Source of the DNA: Streptomyces broussonetiae | GTDB taxonomy: Bacteria > Actinomycetota > Actinomycetes > Streptomycetales > Streptomycetaceae | DNA: 64,000 nucleotides | Assembly (NCBI RefSeq): GCF_009796285.1 | Contig: NZ_CP047020.1 | Location: 3,038,001-3,102,000 of the forward strand | Direction: 5' to 3' | Shown here: positions 39,160-46,903 of the stretch, in pieces | Layout of the letters: every line of letters begins with the position of its first letter | How positions within the stretch are numbered: position 1 is the first letter of the stretch | Notes under the pieces: generated by a model | What the model was told of the DNA's origin: nothing | Seen by the model: the letters and a program-made list of their open reading frames with translations, nothing else | Database searches by the model: none | Translations under genes and position numbers: made by a program

Positions 39160-40175
39160 CCACCCGTAATCGCGTTCTGATCCTGGTCTCGGCCGTCGCC
39201 GTGCTGGCCGCGATCGGGCTGGCCTCCGTCCTGCACGCCTCGGCCCGGGCCGACCGCCGCAATCATGTGCAGGCGGGCGGGCCGAGCGTCGCACCGGGGA
39301 CGGTGACCCTGACCGGGCAGGGGCGCATGATCTTCCGGAACATGGCGTGGGGACCGCACCGGGACGAGCTGACGTCCGTACCGGCGGACGATCCGGGCGG
39401 GGCCCGTGTCGCCTCCGGCGTCAAGTGCCTGCGTTTCTATGCCGCTTCGGGGGTGGGGGTGTGCCTTCAGGCCGTTCACGGGCCGGTTTCGGACACCTAC
39501 CGCGCGCTCGTCCTGGACGCCCGGCTGCGGACCCTGCACCGCTACGACGTCCCGGGCATCCCGTCCCGGGCCCGGGTCTCTCCCACCGGGCACTACGCGG
39601 CCTGGACCGCGTTCGTGGGGGGTGATTCCTATGCCGGTACCCACTTCTCCACGCGCGCCGCGATCGTGGACACGCGGACCGGTGAGCTGATCCCGTCGCT
39701 GGAGTCCTTCCGGATCGTCAAGGACGGGCATCCGTACCGGGTACCGGACGCCAACTTCTGGGGAGTCACGTTCGCGGCGGACGACCGCACCTTCTACGCG
39801 ACGCTCGCGACGGGCGGCAGTACGTATCTGGTCCGGGGCGACCTGCGCAGTCGTACGGTCACGACCCTGCACGCCGATGTCGAGTGCCCGTCGCTGTCGC
39901 CCGACGGCACCCGCATCGCCTACAAGAAGCGGGTCGAGGGGCTGCCCAAGGACGCCCCTTGGCATCTTTACGTCCTCGACCTGCGGACGATGAAGGAGAC
40001 CCCGCTGGCCGAGCGGCGGAGCGTGGACGACCAGGTGGTGTGGCGTGACGCCCGTACGATCGTGTACGCGCTGCCCGGCGACTACGGCGCCGATCTGTAC
40101 CAGGTTCCGGCCGACGGGTCGGGGACGGCCCGGCGGATCAGCACGGCCGCGGTGTCGCCCGCCTACGTGGGATGA
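39156..40175 (+). CDS. Membrane-anchored beta-propeller (TolB-like) protein
   Basis: A 339-residue protein with an N-terminal membrane anchor (about 7-28, VLILVSAVAVLAAIGLASVL) and an extracytoplasmic part of repeated propeller-type blades. Blade motifs are ARVSPTGHYAAWTAFVGGD, FWGVTFAADDRTFYATLATG, CPSLSPDGTRIAYKKRVEG and DDQVVWRDARTIVYALPGD (S-P-D/T-G-x-x-[IV]-A and related), as in TolB/WD40-like PD40 repeats. No catalytic residues are evident. The ATG at 39156 overlaps the MFS stop, so phosphoesterase, MFS and propeller protein form one operon. It may be a scaffold or ligand-binding partner. Confidence 0.82.
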   Translation: MTTRNRVLILVSAVAVLAAIGLASVLHASARADRRNHVQAGGPSVAPGTVTLTGQGRMIFRNMAWGPHRDELTSVPADDPGGARVASGVKCLRFYAASGVGVCLQAVHGPVSDTYRALVLDARLRTLHRYDVPGIPSRARVSPTGHYAAWTAFVGGDSYAGTHFSTRAAIVDTRTGELIPSLESFRIVKDGHPYRVPDANFWGVTFAADDRTFYATLATGGSTYLVRGDLRSRTVTTLHADVECPSLSPDGTRIAYKKRVEGLPKDAPWHLYVLDLRTMKETPLAERRSVDDQVVWRDARTIVYALPGDYGADLYQVPADGSGTARRISTAAVSPAYVG

Positions 40176-40287
40176 GGGCCGCTCGGGAACTCCGATTCGG
40201 GACAGGAGAGTTGGGGAGGCGGCGCGGCCCCGGCCCGGGGGCGAGTCGGGCCGGCCGTCTCGCCGGCCCGGAGACCTTCGACGTCGG

Positions 40288-40599
40288 TCAGAAACTGTGC
40301 CCGCACTGGTGGCTTCCCTCGTGCCCCAGCACCAGCAGGCATTCCGTGCCGTCGACCGGGCACACCCTTCGGCACTTGGGCACCGGTGGCGGTTTGGGTA
40401 TGGGGACGTCGGAGGGGCCGGCCTGCGACCACGCGTCCTGGAAGGAGCATTGGTGGTCACCGTCGTGCCCCAGCAAGAAGATGCAGGGACTTGACTGTTG
40501 CCGCTCATCGCTGCAGACGGGACACGGTCCGCAGTCGCAGGGAACCTGGGCCGGCGCTCCGCCCGGCGGCAGACCACCGTCGAGATCGTCCTCGCTCAT
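40288..40599 (-). CDS. Cys/His-rich small protein with duplicated CxLxGHxGxHQC motif
   Basis: A 103-residue protein, probably cytoplasmic. The N-terminal part has a Cys cluster, CDCGPCPVC (residues 21-29). Two copies of a Cys/His motif follow: CIFLLGHDGDHQC (about 39-51) and CLLVLGHEGSHQC (about 87-99), the second preceded by CRRVCPVDGTEC and ending GHSF. The motif C-x-LxGHxGxHQC looks like a metal-binding knuckle, probably zinc, occurring twice with a Pro-rich spacer (VPIPKPPPVPK). I do not recognise a named family. ATG 40599 has GAGGAGG just upstream on the minus strand, and codon use is normal, so the gene is likely real. It is alone between the propeller gene and glnA2. Confidence 0.75.
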   Translation of the reverse strand: MSEDDLDGGLPPGGAPAQVPCDCGPCPVCSDERQQSSPCIFLLGHDGDHQCSFQDAWSQAGPSDVPIPKPPPVPKCRRVCPVDGTECLLVLGHEGSHQCGHSF

Positions 40600-40927
40600 G
40601 AACCCTCCTCGGAATCCTGGGGCATGCGTGCACACGCCTGACGTCGTGGCCGGTGAGGGCCGCCGGACGACGAGGGGAATTCCGCGTCCTGGCCGGGGAT
40701 CCGGGGACTGCGGAAGCGATGCCGGGCCGACCGGATCGGTCGCGGTGCTCATCGAGTGGACGGCGGACAAGGCCATCGTGCCCCGCCCGCAGGACCTCCG
40801 CAATCGCAGCCCGCGCCGGTGCGGACGGGGTCCGGCGGCGCTCACCGCCCACGTCACGCCCGGCGCCGGGGCCGACGGTTCCCGGAGCAGGAGCGCGACC
40901 CGGGGACGGCCCGGCCGCCGCGAAACG
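40600..40927. other. Intergenic, no gene seen
   Basis: About 330 bases between the small Cys/His gene and the glnA2 terminator. Open frames exist on both strands but without a start context or recognisable pattern. It must contain the promoter of the Cys/His gene. Confidence 0.5.
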
Positions 40928-40965
40928 CCGTGGGGCCCACGGTTCCGCGACCGTCGGCCCCACGG
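40928..40965 (-). terminator. glnA2 terminator
   Basis: A 16-bp stem with one mismatch (arms 40928-40943 and 40950-40965, 6-nt loop), 34 nt beyond the glnA2 stop on the minus strand. Confidence 0.8.
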
Positions 40966-40999
40966 GATGGTTTCGGCAGGCGTCCGCCCTCACCTGCCC

Positions 41000-42361
41000 C
41001 TACAGCACCGGCAGGTTCTTGCGCAGCTCGAACGCCGTGACCTCGCTGCGGTACTCGTGCCATTCGGCGCGCTTGTTGCGCAGGAAGAAGTCGAATACGT
41101 GCTCGCCGAGGGTCTCGGCGACCAGGTCGCTGCGTTCCATCAGGGTCAGGGCCTCGCCCAGGTTCTGGGGCAGGGGCTCGATGCCCATCGCGCGGCGTTC
41201 GGCGTCGGAGAGGGCCCAGACGTCGTCCTCGGCGCCGGGGGGAAGCTCGTAGCCCTCCTCGATGCCCTTCAGGCCGGCGGCCAGCAGGAGGGCGTAGGCC
41301 AGGTACGGGTTGGCGCCGGAGTCCAGGGAGCGGACCTCCACGCGCGCGGAGCCGGTCTTGCCGGGCTTGTACATGGGGACGCGAACCAGGGCGCTGCGGT
41401 TGTTGTGGCCCCAGCAGATGTACGACGGGGCCTCGCCGCCGGCGCCCGCCGTGCGCTCCGAGCCTCCCCAGATGCGCTTGTAGGAGTTCACCCACTGGTT
41501 CGTGACCGCGGAGATCTCCGCCGCGTGCTTGAGCAGGCCCGCGATGAAGGAGCGGCCGACCTTGGAGAGCTGGTACTCCGCGCCCGACTCGTAGAAGGCG
41601 TTGCGGTCGCCCTCGAAGAGGGAGAGGTGGGTGTGCATGCCGCTGCCCGGGTGCTCCGAGAAGGGCTTGGGCATGAAGGTCGCCTGGACGCCCTGTTCCA
41701 GCGCGACCTGCTTCATGACCAGGCGGAACGTCATGATGTTGTCGGCCGTGGAGAGCGCGTCGGCGTAGCGCAGGTCGATCTCCTGCTGGCCCGGCGCGCC
41801 CTCGTGGTGGGAGAACTCCACCGAGATGCCCATCGACTCCAGCATGGTGATCGCCTGGCGGCGGAAGTCCATGCCGACGTTGGTCGGGGTGTGGTCGAAG
41901 TAGCCCGAGTTGTCCGCCGGGGTGGGGCGGGTGCCGTCGAGCGGGCGGTCCTTGAGCAGGAAGAACTCGATCTCGGGGTGGGTGTAGAAGGTGAAGCCCA
42001 GGTCGGAGGTGCGGGCCAGGGCGCGCTTGAGGACGTAGCGCGGGTCGGCGAAGGAGGGGGAGCCGTCCGGCATGAGGATGTCGCAGAACATGCGGGCGGT
42101 GCCGGGGGTCTCCGCGCGCCACGGCAGGACCTGGAAGGTGGAGGGGTCCGGCTTGGCGATCATGTCGGACTCGTAGACCCGGGCGAAACCCTCGATGGCG
42201 GAGCCGTCGAAACCGATGCCCTCGTCGAAGGCCTGTTCCAGCTCGGCGGGGGCCACGGCGACGGACTTGAGGAAGCCCAGCACGTCCGTGAACCACAGGC
42301 GTACGAACCGGATGTCACGCTCCTCCAAGGTCCGGAGCACGAACTCCTGCTGCTTGTCCAT
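41000..42361 (-). CDS. glnA2: GlnA2, glutamine-synthetase-like gamma-glutamylpolyamine synthetase
   Basis: A 453-residue type I glutamine-synthetase-like enzyme. It shows RFVRLWFTDVLGFLKSVAV, the FDGSAIEGFARVYESDM region, HPEIEFFLL (metal-ligand strand), SHHEGAPGQQEIDLRYADAL, FMPKPFSEHPGSGMHTHLSL and NNRSALVRVPMYKPGKTGSA. The sequence matches what I recall of S. coelicolor GlnA2 (SCO2241), which has been reported to glutamylate polyamines rather than ammonium, so it is given that name. The residue after E in HPEIE and the substrate loop were not tested here. ATG 42361 (MDKQQEF) is the usual start; an in-frame ATG at 42376 would add MGKRK. No GlnR site of the glnII quality is seen upstream. 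Confidence 0.9.
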   Translation of the reverse strand: MDKQQEFVLRTLEERDIRFVRLWFTDVLGFLKSVAVAPAELEQAFDEGIGFDGSAIEGFARVYESDMIAKPDPSTFQVLPWRAETPGTARMFCDILMPDGSPSFADPRYVLKRALARTSDLGFTFYTHPEIEFFLLKDRPLDGTRPTPADNSGYFDHTPTNVGMDFRRQAITMLESMGISVEFSHHEGAPGQQEIDLRYADALSTADNIMTFRLVMKQVALEQGVQATFMPKPFSEHPGSGMHTHLSLFEGDRNAFYESGAEYQLSKVGRSFIAGLLKHAAEISAVTNQWVNSYKRIWGGSERTAGAGGEAPSYICWGHNNRSALVRVPMYKPGKTGSARVEVRSLDSGANPYLAYALLLAAGLKGIEEGYELPPGAEDDVWALSDAERRAMGIEPLPQNLGEALTLMERSDLVAETLGEHVFDFFLRNKRAEWHEYRSEVTAFELRKNLPVL

Positions 42362-42605
42362 CTTCCGCTTCCCCATCCTTGCTGGTCAGGCCGCCATTCC
42401 CACACGCGCACGGGAGACGGTCGGGCACCTGAGCATCACACCACAACAGCATTTCGAGCGCGTTGCGGACCTCGATCGCCGAAGCGTCCTCGGTCTGAAC
42501 GGCTCTCGTACGGCAGGTGTACCGCTCTGCCGCCCATCTTGCCTGCTCGCACCGACATCCGTAATGGCCGATTCGGATCCCGGAGCGACCGACGCCACTC
42601 CAGTT

Positions 42606-42628
42606 AATTTGCATCTTAGATTCATACT
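42606..42628. promoter_or_regulatory. NsrR operator at the hmp promoter
   Basis: AATTTGCATCT - T - AGATTCATACT forms an 11-1-11 inverted repeat (8 of 11 positions paired), the layout described for NsrR sites in Streptomyces. It lies 43 nt upstream of the hmp start. Confidence 0.75.
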
Positions 42629-42670
42629 TTCGCAGCGTGCCGTCGGTCAGTCGACTTCCGAGGAGATCCG

Positions 42671-43873
42671 ATGCTGTCCGAGCAGGCCGCAGCCACCGTC
42701 CGCGCCACCCTTCCCGCCGTCGGCGCGGCCATCGGCGAGATCACCGAGCGCTTCTTCGCCCGGCTCTTCGCCGTCCACCCCGAACTGCTGCGGGACCTGT
42801 TCCACCGCGGCAACCAGGCCTCCGGCGCCCAGAAGCAGGCCCTCGCCGGCTCCATCGCCGCCTTCGCCGCGCACCTCGTCCAGCACCCGGAGCAGCGGCC
42901 CGACGCGATGCCGGGCCGTATCGCCCACAAGCACGCCTCCCTGGGGTGAGGCCCGAGCAGTACGACATCGTCCGCACGCACCTCTTCGCAGCCCTCGCCG
43001 AGGTCCTCGGCGAGGCCGTCACGCCCGAGGTCGCCGCCTGGGACGAGGTCTACCGGCTGGACGAGGTCTACCGGCTGATGGCCCACGCCCCGATCGCCGC
43101 CGAGAAGCGGCTGTACGAGGAGAGCGGCGGTCGTGGCCTGCGGGAGTGGGAGGTCCTCGAGCGGATCGGGGAGACCGCGGACGTCGTCAGCTTCCGGCTG
43201 CGGCCGGCCGACGGCGGCCCGGTGGCCGGGTTCCGTGCCGGACAGTACGCCTGCGTCCAGGTCGCGCCGCCCGACGGGGCCCGGCAGATACGCCAGTACA
43301 GCCTGTCCGGCGCCCCGTGCGGGACCGTGCGGCAGATCATCAGTGTCAAGCGCGTGCGGGGCGCGGTCGCGGCGCCCGACGGCGAGGTCTCGAACCACCT
43401 CCACGCGCGCGTGCGGGCCGGTGACGTCCTGCACCTGTCCGAGCCGTACGGCGACCTGGCCCTCGGCGGCACCGGCGAGCGGCCCCTGCTGCTCGCCTCC
43501 GCGGGCATCGGTGTGACCCCGATGCTCGCCGCGCTCGCCGCCGACGGTCACCGCGCCCCGGTCGCGGTCGTGCACGGCGACCGCTCCCCCGCCGACCACG
43601 CCCTGCGCACCGACCACGAGGCCTACGCGGCGAAGCTCCCGGACCGCCGCGGTGCACTTCTTCTACGAGCGGGGCGCGGGGCCGGGTACCCGCACCGGCC
43701 TGGTCGACCTCACCGGCATCGCGGTGGCGCCCGGCACGCGCGCGTACCTGTGCGGACCGCTCCCCTTCATGCGCACGGTCCGCACCCAGCTGATCGACAG
43801 GGGCGTGGCCGCGGCCGACATCCACTACGAGGTGTTCGGCCCGGACCTGTGGTGTGCACAGCAGGGCAGTTGA
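42671..43873 (+). pseudogene. hmp: Frameshifted flavohemoglobin (NO dioxygenase)
   Basis: The parts of a complete flavohemoglobin are collinear but in shifted frames. The globin domain starts MLSEQAAATVRATLPAVG and reaches RIAHKHASLG, where a TGA (42947-42949) ends the frame. Deleting one base there (CTGGGG instead of CTGGGCG) removed the normal continuation, VRPEQYDIVRTHLFAALAEV. The second frame also has an 18-bp tandem duplication (43042-43059, 43060-43077) that doubles DEVYRL. It continues through the FAD/NAD reductase (RQYSLSGAPCG, LLLASAGIGVTPM) to KLPDR. An extra C near 43644 then shifts to the last frame (HFFYERGAG to the stop at 43873, with YLCGPLPFM and EVFGPDLW). No single frame encodes a working protein. 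Sequencing error is possible for either shift. Confidence 0.85.
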
Positions 43874-43878
43874 CCGGA

Positions 43879-44724
43879 TCAGCCCCGGTCGCGTCCCCCG
43901 GCCACCCGAGTCACCTTGTCCATGAGCGGCTGGAGCTTGTGGGACAGGGCCTGGAGGTCGGCGCCGCGGCCGTCCGACCACTGGCCGAGGCCGATCACCA
44001 TCAACTCGGCGTGCCCGGCGAAGGACTGCACGATCGCGCTGTCCGGCGGCAGCGTCCTGAGCCCGGATCCGGCGGGCGGCGTCAGCACCGGCACTTCGTA
44101 GTCCGTGGGAGCCGAGGCCAGGTCGGTGATCAGGTGGACCACGTCGACCTGGTCCTTCATACCGAAGGCGACGATCGTGAACTGGTTGTTCGACGCGTCC
44201 TTGTACAGGGCCCCGATCACGCCCCGGCAGCCCTTGCTCCTGCCGATGAGCGAGGCCAGGTTCGGACCGATCCCGCTCGTACAGTTCGGGCCGCCCGACT
44301 GCCCGACCCTGGTGTAGCCGGCCACGTGTGCCGGGAACGCCTGGTCCGCGGTGAGCATCACCATCGGCGCCGTGGACGGCTCCGCCGAGCCCTGCGCCTG
44401 CCCGGACGCCGCCGGCCGCGCCGAAGGGGTGGTCGGCGCACGCCCTGCCGCCTCGGGCGCCGCCTGGTGGCGCGTCCCGTGCCCCGCGCTCAGCCAGACC
44501 GCTGCCCCGGCCAGCACGGCCACGGCACCGGCACCGGCGATCACCGTCATGCGTCCGCGGCGTCGCGGGCGCTCGGGGCCTGGCCTGCGCGCGGGGCCCG
44601 CCTTGCGCTCCGAGCCGGTCTCGCGCTCAGCCGCGCCCGGCTCGTGGGCCCCCCTGCCCCGCTCGAATTCTCTGACGAACTCGTTCCACCGTTCGTCGTC
44701 CGTCCCCTGGTTCCCCTCCAACAC
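43879..44724 (-). CDS. Membrane-anchored hypothetical protein
   Basis: A 281-residue protein with a charged cytoplasmic N-terminus (about 1-58, rich in Glu/Arg, including DDERWNEFVREFERGRG), one membrane segment (MTVIAGAGAVAVLAGAAVWL, about 60-79), an Ala/Pro/Thr/Ser linker, and an external domain (about 115-275). The external part contains two cysteines (GPNCTSG and SKGCRG) that may form a disulfide, and the segments ALYKDASNNQFTIVAFGMKD and SFAGHAELMVIGLGQWSD. The topology suggests an anchored ligand-sensing or scaffold protein. No domain family is recognised. It is convergent with the hmp pseudogene (5 nt apart) and lies downstream of nsrR on the same strand. Confidence 0.75.
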   Translation of the reverse strand: MLEGNQGTDDERWNEFVREFERGRGAHEPGAAERETGSERKAGPARRPGPERPRRRGRMTVIAGAGAVAVLAGAAVWLSAGHGTRHQAAPEAAGRAPTTPSARPAASGQAQGSAEPSTAPMVMLTADQAFPAHVAGYTRVGQSGGPNCTSGIGPNLASLIGRSKGCRGVIGALYKDASNNQFTIVAFGMKDQVDVVHLITDLASAPTDYEVPVLTPPAGSGLRTLPPDSAIVQSFAGHAELMVIGLGQWSDGRGADLQALSHKLQPLMDKVTRVAGGRDRG

Positions 44725-44770
44725 GCGCGTACCTTAACGCCGCTCGATGAATGCGGTGCGCCAGGAGACG

Positions 44771-45214
44771 TCAACCGCCCTGCGGCCCCCGGGAGATACC
44801 CAGCAGCAGCGGCCCCGTCGGGTCGGCGACGACGTCGGCGACCGTGACCGGGTCCAGGGCGGCGAAGAACGCCTCCTGGGCCCGGCGCAGCGCACCGCGC
44901 AACCGGCAGCCGGAGTTCAGCGGACAGGGGGTCGCCCCCTCGCACTCGACCACGTCCCCGTCGCCCTCGAAAACCCGCACCACCGCGCCGACCGACGCCG
45001 TACGGCCCCGCCCGGTCAGGGCCAGCCCCCCGCCCCGGCCGCGCCGGGCGTCCACCAGGCCCAGGTGCTGCAACTCGGCGACCACCTTGGCGGCGTGCGT
45101 GTAGGGCACCTCCATGTCCGCCGCGACCTGCCGCGTGGTGGGCGTGGCGCCGGCGGACACGGCGAGTCGCATCAGGACCCGCAGGGCCAGGTCGGTGGAG
45201 CGCAGGAGCCGCAT
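44771..45214 (-). CDS. nsrR: Nitric-oxide-sensing Rrf2-family repressor
   Basis: A 147-residue Rrf2 regulator that binds a [4Fe-4S] cluster and leaves DNA when NO damages it. The winged helix is at TRQVAADMEVPYTHAAKVVA and LQHLGLVDARRGRGGGLAL. The cluster ligands of streptomycete NsrR are all present with the right spacing: C91, C97 and C103 (ECEGATPCPLNSGC) and D8 in MRLLRSTDLALRV. ATG 45214 is chosen because it puts that Asp at position 8; an upstream ATG at 45238 would start inside the operator. The target hmp lies about 1 kb away and its box is similar, so NsrR probably represses hmp and itself. Confidence 0.92.
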   Translation of the reverse strand: MRLLRSTDLALRVLMRLAVSAGATPTTRQVAADMEVPYTHAAKVVAELQHLGLVDARRGRGGGLALTGRGRTASVGAVVRVFEGDGDVVECEGATPCPLNSGCRLRGALRRAQEAFFAALDPVTVADVVADPTGPLLLGISRGPQGG

Positions 45215-45229
45215 ACCGCGAGCGTAGGT

Positions 45230-45252
45230 AATACGCATCCACGATTCAAATT
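45230..45252. promoter_or_regulatory. NsrR operator at the nsrR promoter
   Basis: AATACGCATCC - A - CGATTCAAATT, an 11-1-11 imperfect inverted repeat (7 of 11 paired), 15 nt upstream of the nsrR start. It resembles the site at 42606-42628 (shared AAT, GCATC, ATTCA). Confidence 0.7.
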
Positions 45253-45364
45253 ATCTGTTGCCACTCCATTGCCGCGCCCTGTCTACGGAAGACACCCCCT
45301 CCCCCATTACGATCAGCGGGCCCCACCCTTCCCGTAGCCGTCCCTTTCCCCAGAAGGACACCTC

Positions 45365-46033
45365 ATGGGTTCCGCCAAGAACAACACCGCGGCACGCAAG
45401 GCGCGCATAGAGGAGATGCGACGCGCCGAGCGCGCACGCGAGCGCCGCAACCGCGCGCTCACCATCGCCGCCAGCGTGGTGGTCGTCGCCGGGCTCGTGG
45501 CCGGTGGCGTGGTCCTCGTGAACTCCCAGTCGGGCAAGAAGTCGAACAGCGCCGACGACGGGAAGAACTCGGGCGACTCCGGGCACTTCGCCGCGGGCAA
45601 GGACGGGGTGATGACCTGGACCGGCAAGCTGGCGCGCACGCACGTGACGACCAGGGTGTCGTACCCGATGCACCCGCCGGTCGGCGGCAACCACAACCCG
45701 GTCTGGGCGACCTGTGACGGCACCGTCTACACCAAGCCGCTGCAGGACGAGAACGCCGTGCACTCGCTCGAGCACGGCGCCGTCTGGGTGACGTACACGA
45801 GCAAGGCGGGCAAGGCGGACGTCGACGCGCTCGCGGCCAAGGTCAAGAAGACGCCGTACTCGCTGATGAGTCCGTACGAGAACCAGGCGGCCCCGCTGAT
45901 CCTGTCGGCCTGGGGTCACCAGGTGACCGTGAAGAGCGCGAGCGACCCCGAGGTGAACAAGTTCTTCGCCGCCTACGTCCAGGGTCCGCAGACACCGGAG
46001 CCGGGCGCCGCCTGCACCAACGGGGCGATGTAG
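45365..46033 (+). CDS. DUF3105 domain protein
   Basis: A 222-residue membrane-anchored protein. A charged N-terminus (KNNTAARKARIEEMRRAERA) precedes one transmembrane helix (about 35-55, LTIAASVVVVAGLVAGGVVL). The external domain of about 130 residues is DUF3105: VSYPMHPPVGGNHNPVWATC and HSLEHGAVWVTYTSKAG, ending in a segment with PYENQAAPLILSAWGH. His and Cys residues in this domain (MHPPVGGNH, C120-type, HSLEHG) look like metal ligands. The function of DUF3105 is not established. The GTG of the next gene starts at the last base of its TAG stop, so the two are translationally coupled. Confidence 0.88.
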   Translation: MGSAKNNTAARKARIEEMRRAERARERRNRALTIAASVVVVAGLVAGGVVLVNSQSGKKSNSADDGKNSGDSGHFAAGKDGVMTWTGKLARTHVTTRVSYPMHPPVGGNHNPVWATCDGTVYTKPLQDENAVHSLEHGAVWVTYTSKAGKADVDALAAKVKKTPYSLMSPYENQAAPLILSAWGHQVTVKSASDPEVNKFFAAYVQGPQTPEPGAACTNGAM

Positions 46034-46668
46034 TGACCCGGCAGCGCATCGGCCTGATCGCCGGAGCCGCGGCGGCGGTGCTCGTCGCGGCCGGCGCGAT
46101 CACGTACGCGGTCGCGGAGGACTCCGGCGGCTCCACGCAGTTGACGGTGCCGGGCGCGGAGTCGGCCGACGCCGGGTTCGCGCGGGACATGGCCGTGCAC
46201 CACCAGCAGGCCGTGGAGATGTCGTACATCGTGCGCGACCGGACCGGCAACGCAGAGGTGCGCCGGCTCGCCTACGACATCGCGCAGACGCAGGCCAACC
46301 AGCGCGGCATGCTGCTCGGCTGGCTCGATCTGTGGCAGCTGCCGAAGGTGTCGGCGAACCCGCCGATGACCTGGATGGGCATGGGCGACATGCCCGAGCG
46401 CGGGGACGGCTCGCTGATGCCGGGGATGGCGACGAACACGGAGCTGAGGAAGCTCCAGGCGCTGAACGGCAAGCAGGCCGAGATCCTCTATCTCCAGCTG
46501 ATGACGGACCATCACAAGGGCGGTATCCACATGGCCGAGGGGTGTGTGGCCAAGTGCACCGTCGGCGTGGAGAAGCGGCTCGCGCAGGGCATGGTCGACG
46601 CCCAGCAGTCGGAGCTTCAGGTGATGGCGGGGATGCTCAAGGAACGGGGCGCGAAGCCGCGTTCGTGA
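46033..46668 (+). CDS. DUF305 domain protein
   Basis: A 211-residue exported four-helix protein. The N-terminal membrane anchor or signal is at about 5-28 (IGLIAGAAAAVLVAAGAITY). The DUF305 domain has FARDMAVHHQQAVEMSYIVR and, near the end, LMTDHHKGGIHMAEGCVAKC. These HH/M/H clusters are the family's characteristic putative metal-binding residues, and several DUF305 proteins are linked to copper. A Met-rich stretch (MTWMGMGDMPERGDGSLMPG) also suits copper. The start is GTG 46033, overlapping the DUF3105 stop. The pair is common in streptomycetes and probably functions together outside the membrane. The metal and role remain inferred. Confidence 0.9.
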   Translation: MTRQRIGLIAGAAAAVLVAAGAITYAVAEDSGGSTQLTVPGAESADAGFARDMAVHHQQAVEMSYIVRDRTGNAEVRRLAYDIAQTQANQRGMLLGWLDLWQLPKVSANPPMTWMGMGDMPERGDGSLMPGMATNTELRKLQALNGKQAEILYLQLMTDHHKGGIHMAEGCVAKCTVGVEKRLAQGMVDAQQSELQVMAGMLKERGAKPRS

Positions 46669-46903
46669 ACAACGGGCAAGCGGTTTCGTAACACCGCCGT
46701 AAGGACGAATGACGCAAATCGCCTTACTTAACGACTACTTGGTCCTCTCTTGACCTTTGCGTGCCCCTGGCATGAACGGTTCATCGACAGAGTGGCGACC
46801 ATCGTGTGATCCAGCGCCGCCGGCCGACACCGCCGCAGGCCGGCGCGCGGACGCATGACGTGCCAACCACTACATGCATGCGAACCGCATCGCAGGGGGT
46901 TCT

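Noticed and set aside
41000..42361. Second classical glutamine synthetase glnA
   Set aside because: The sequence agrees with the GlnA2 group as I recall it rather than GlnA. True glnA appears to lie outside the window.
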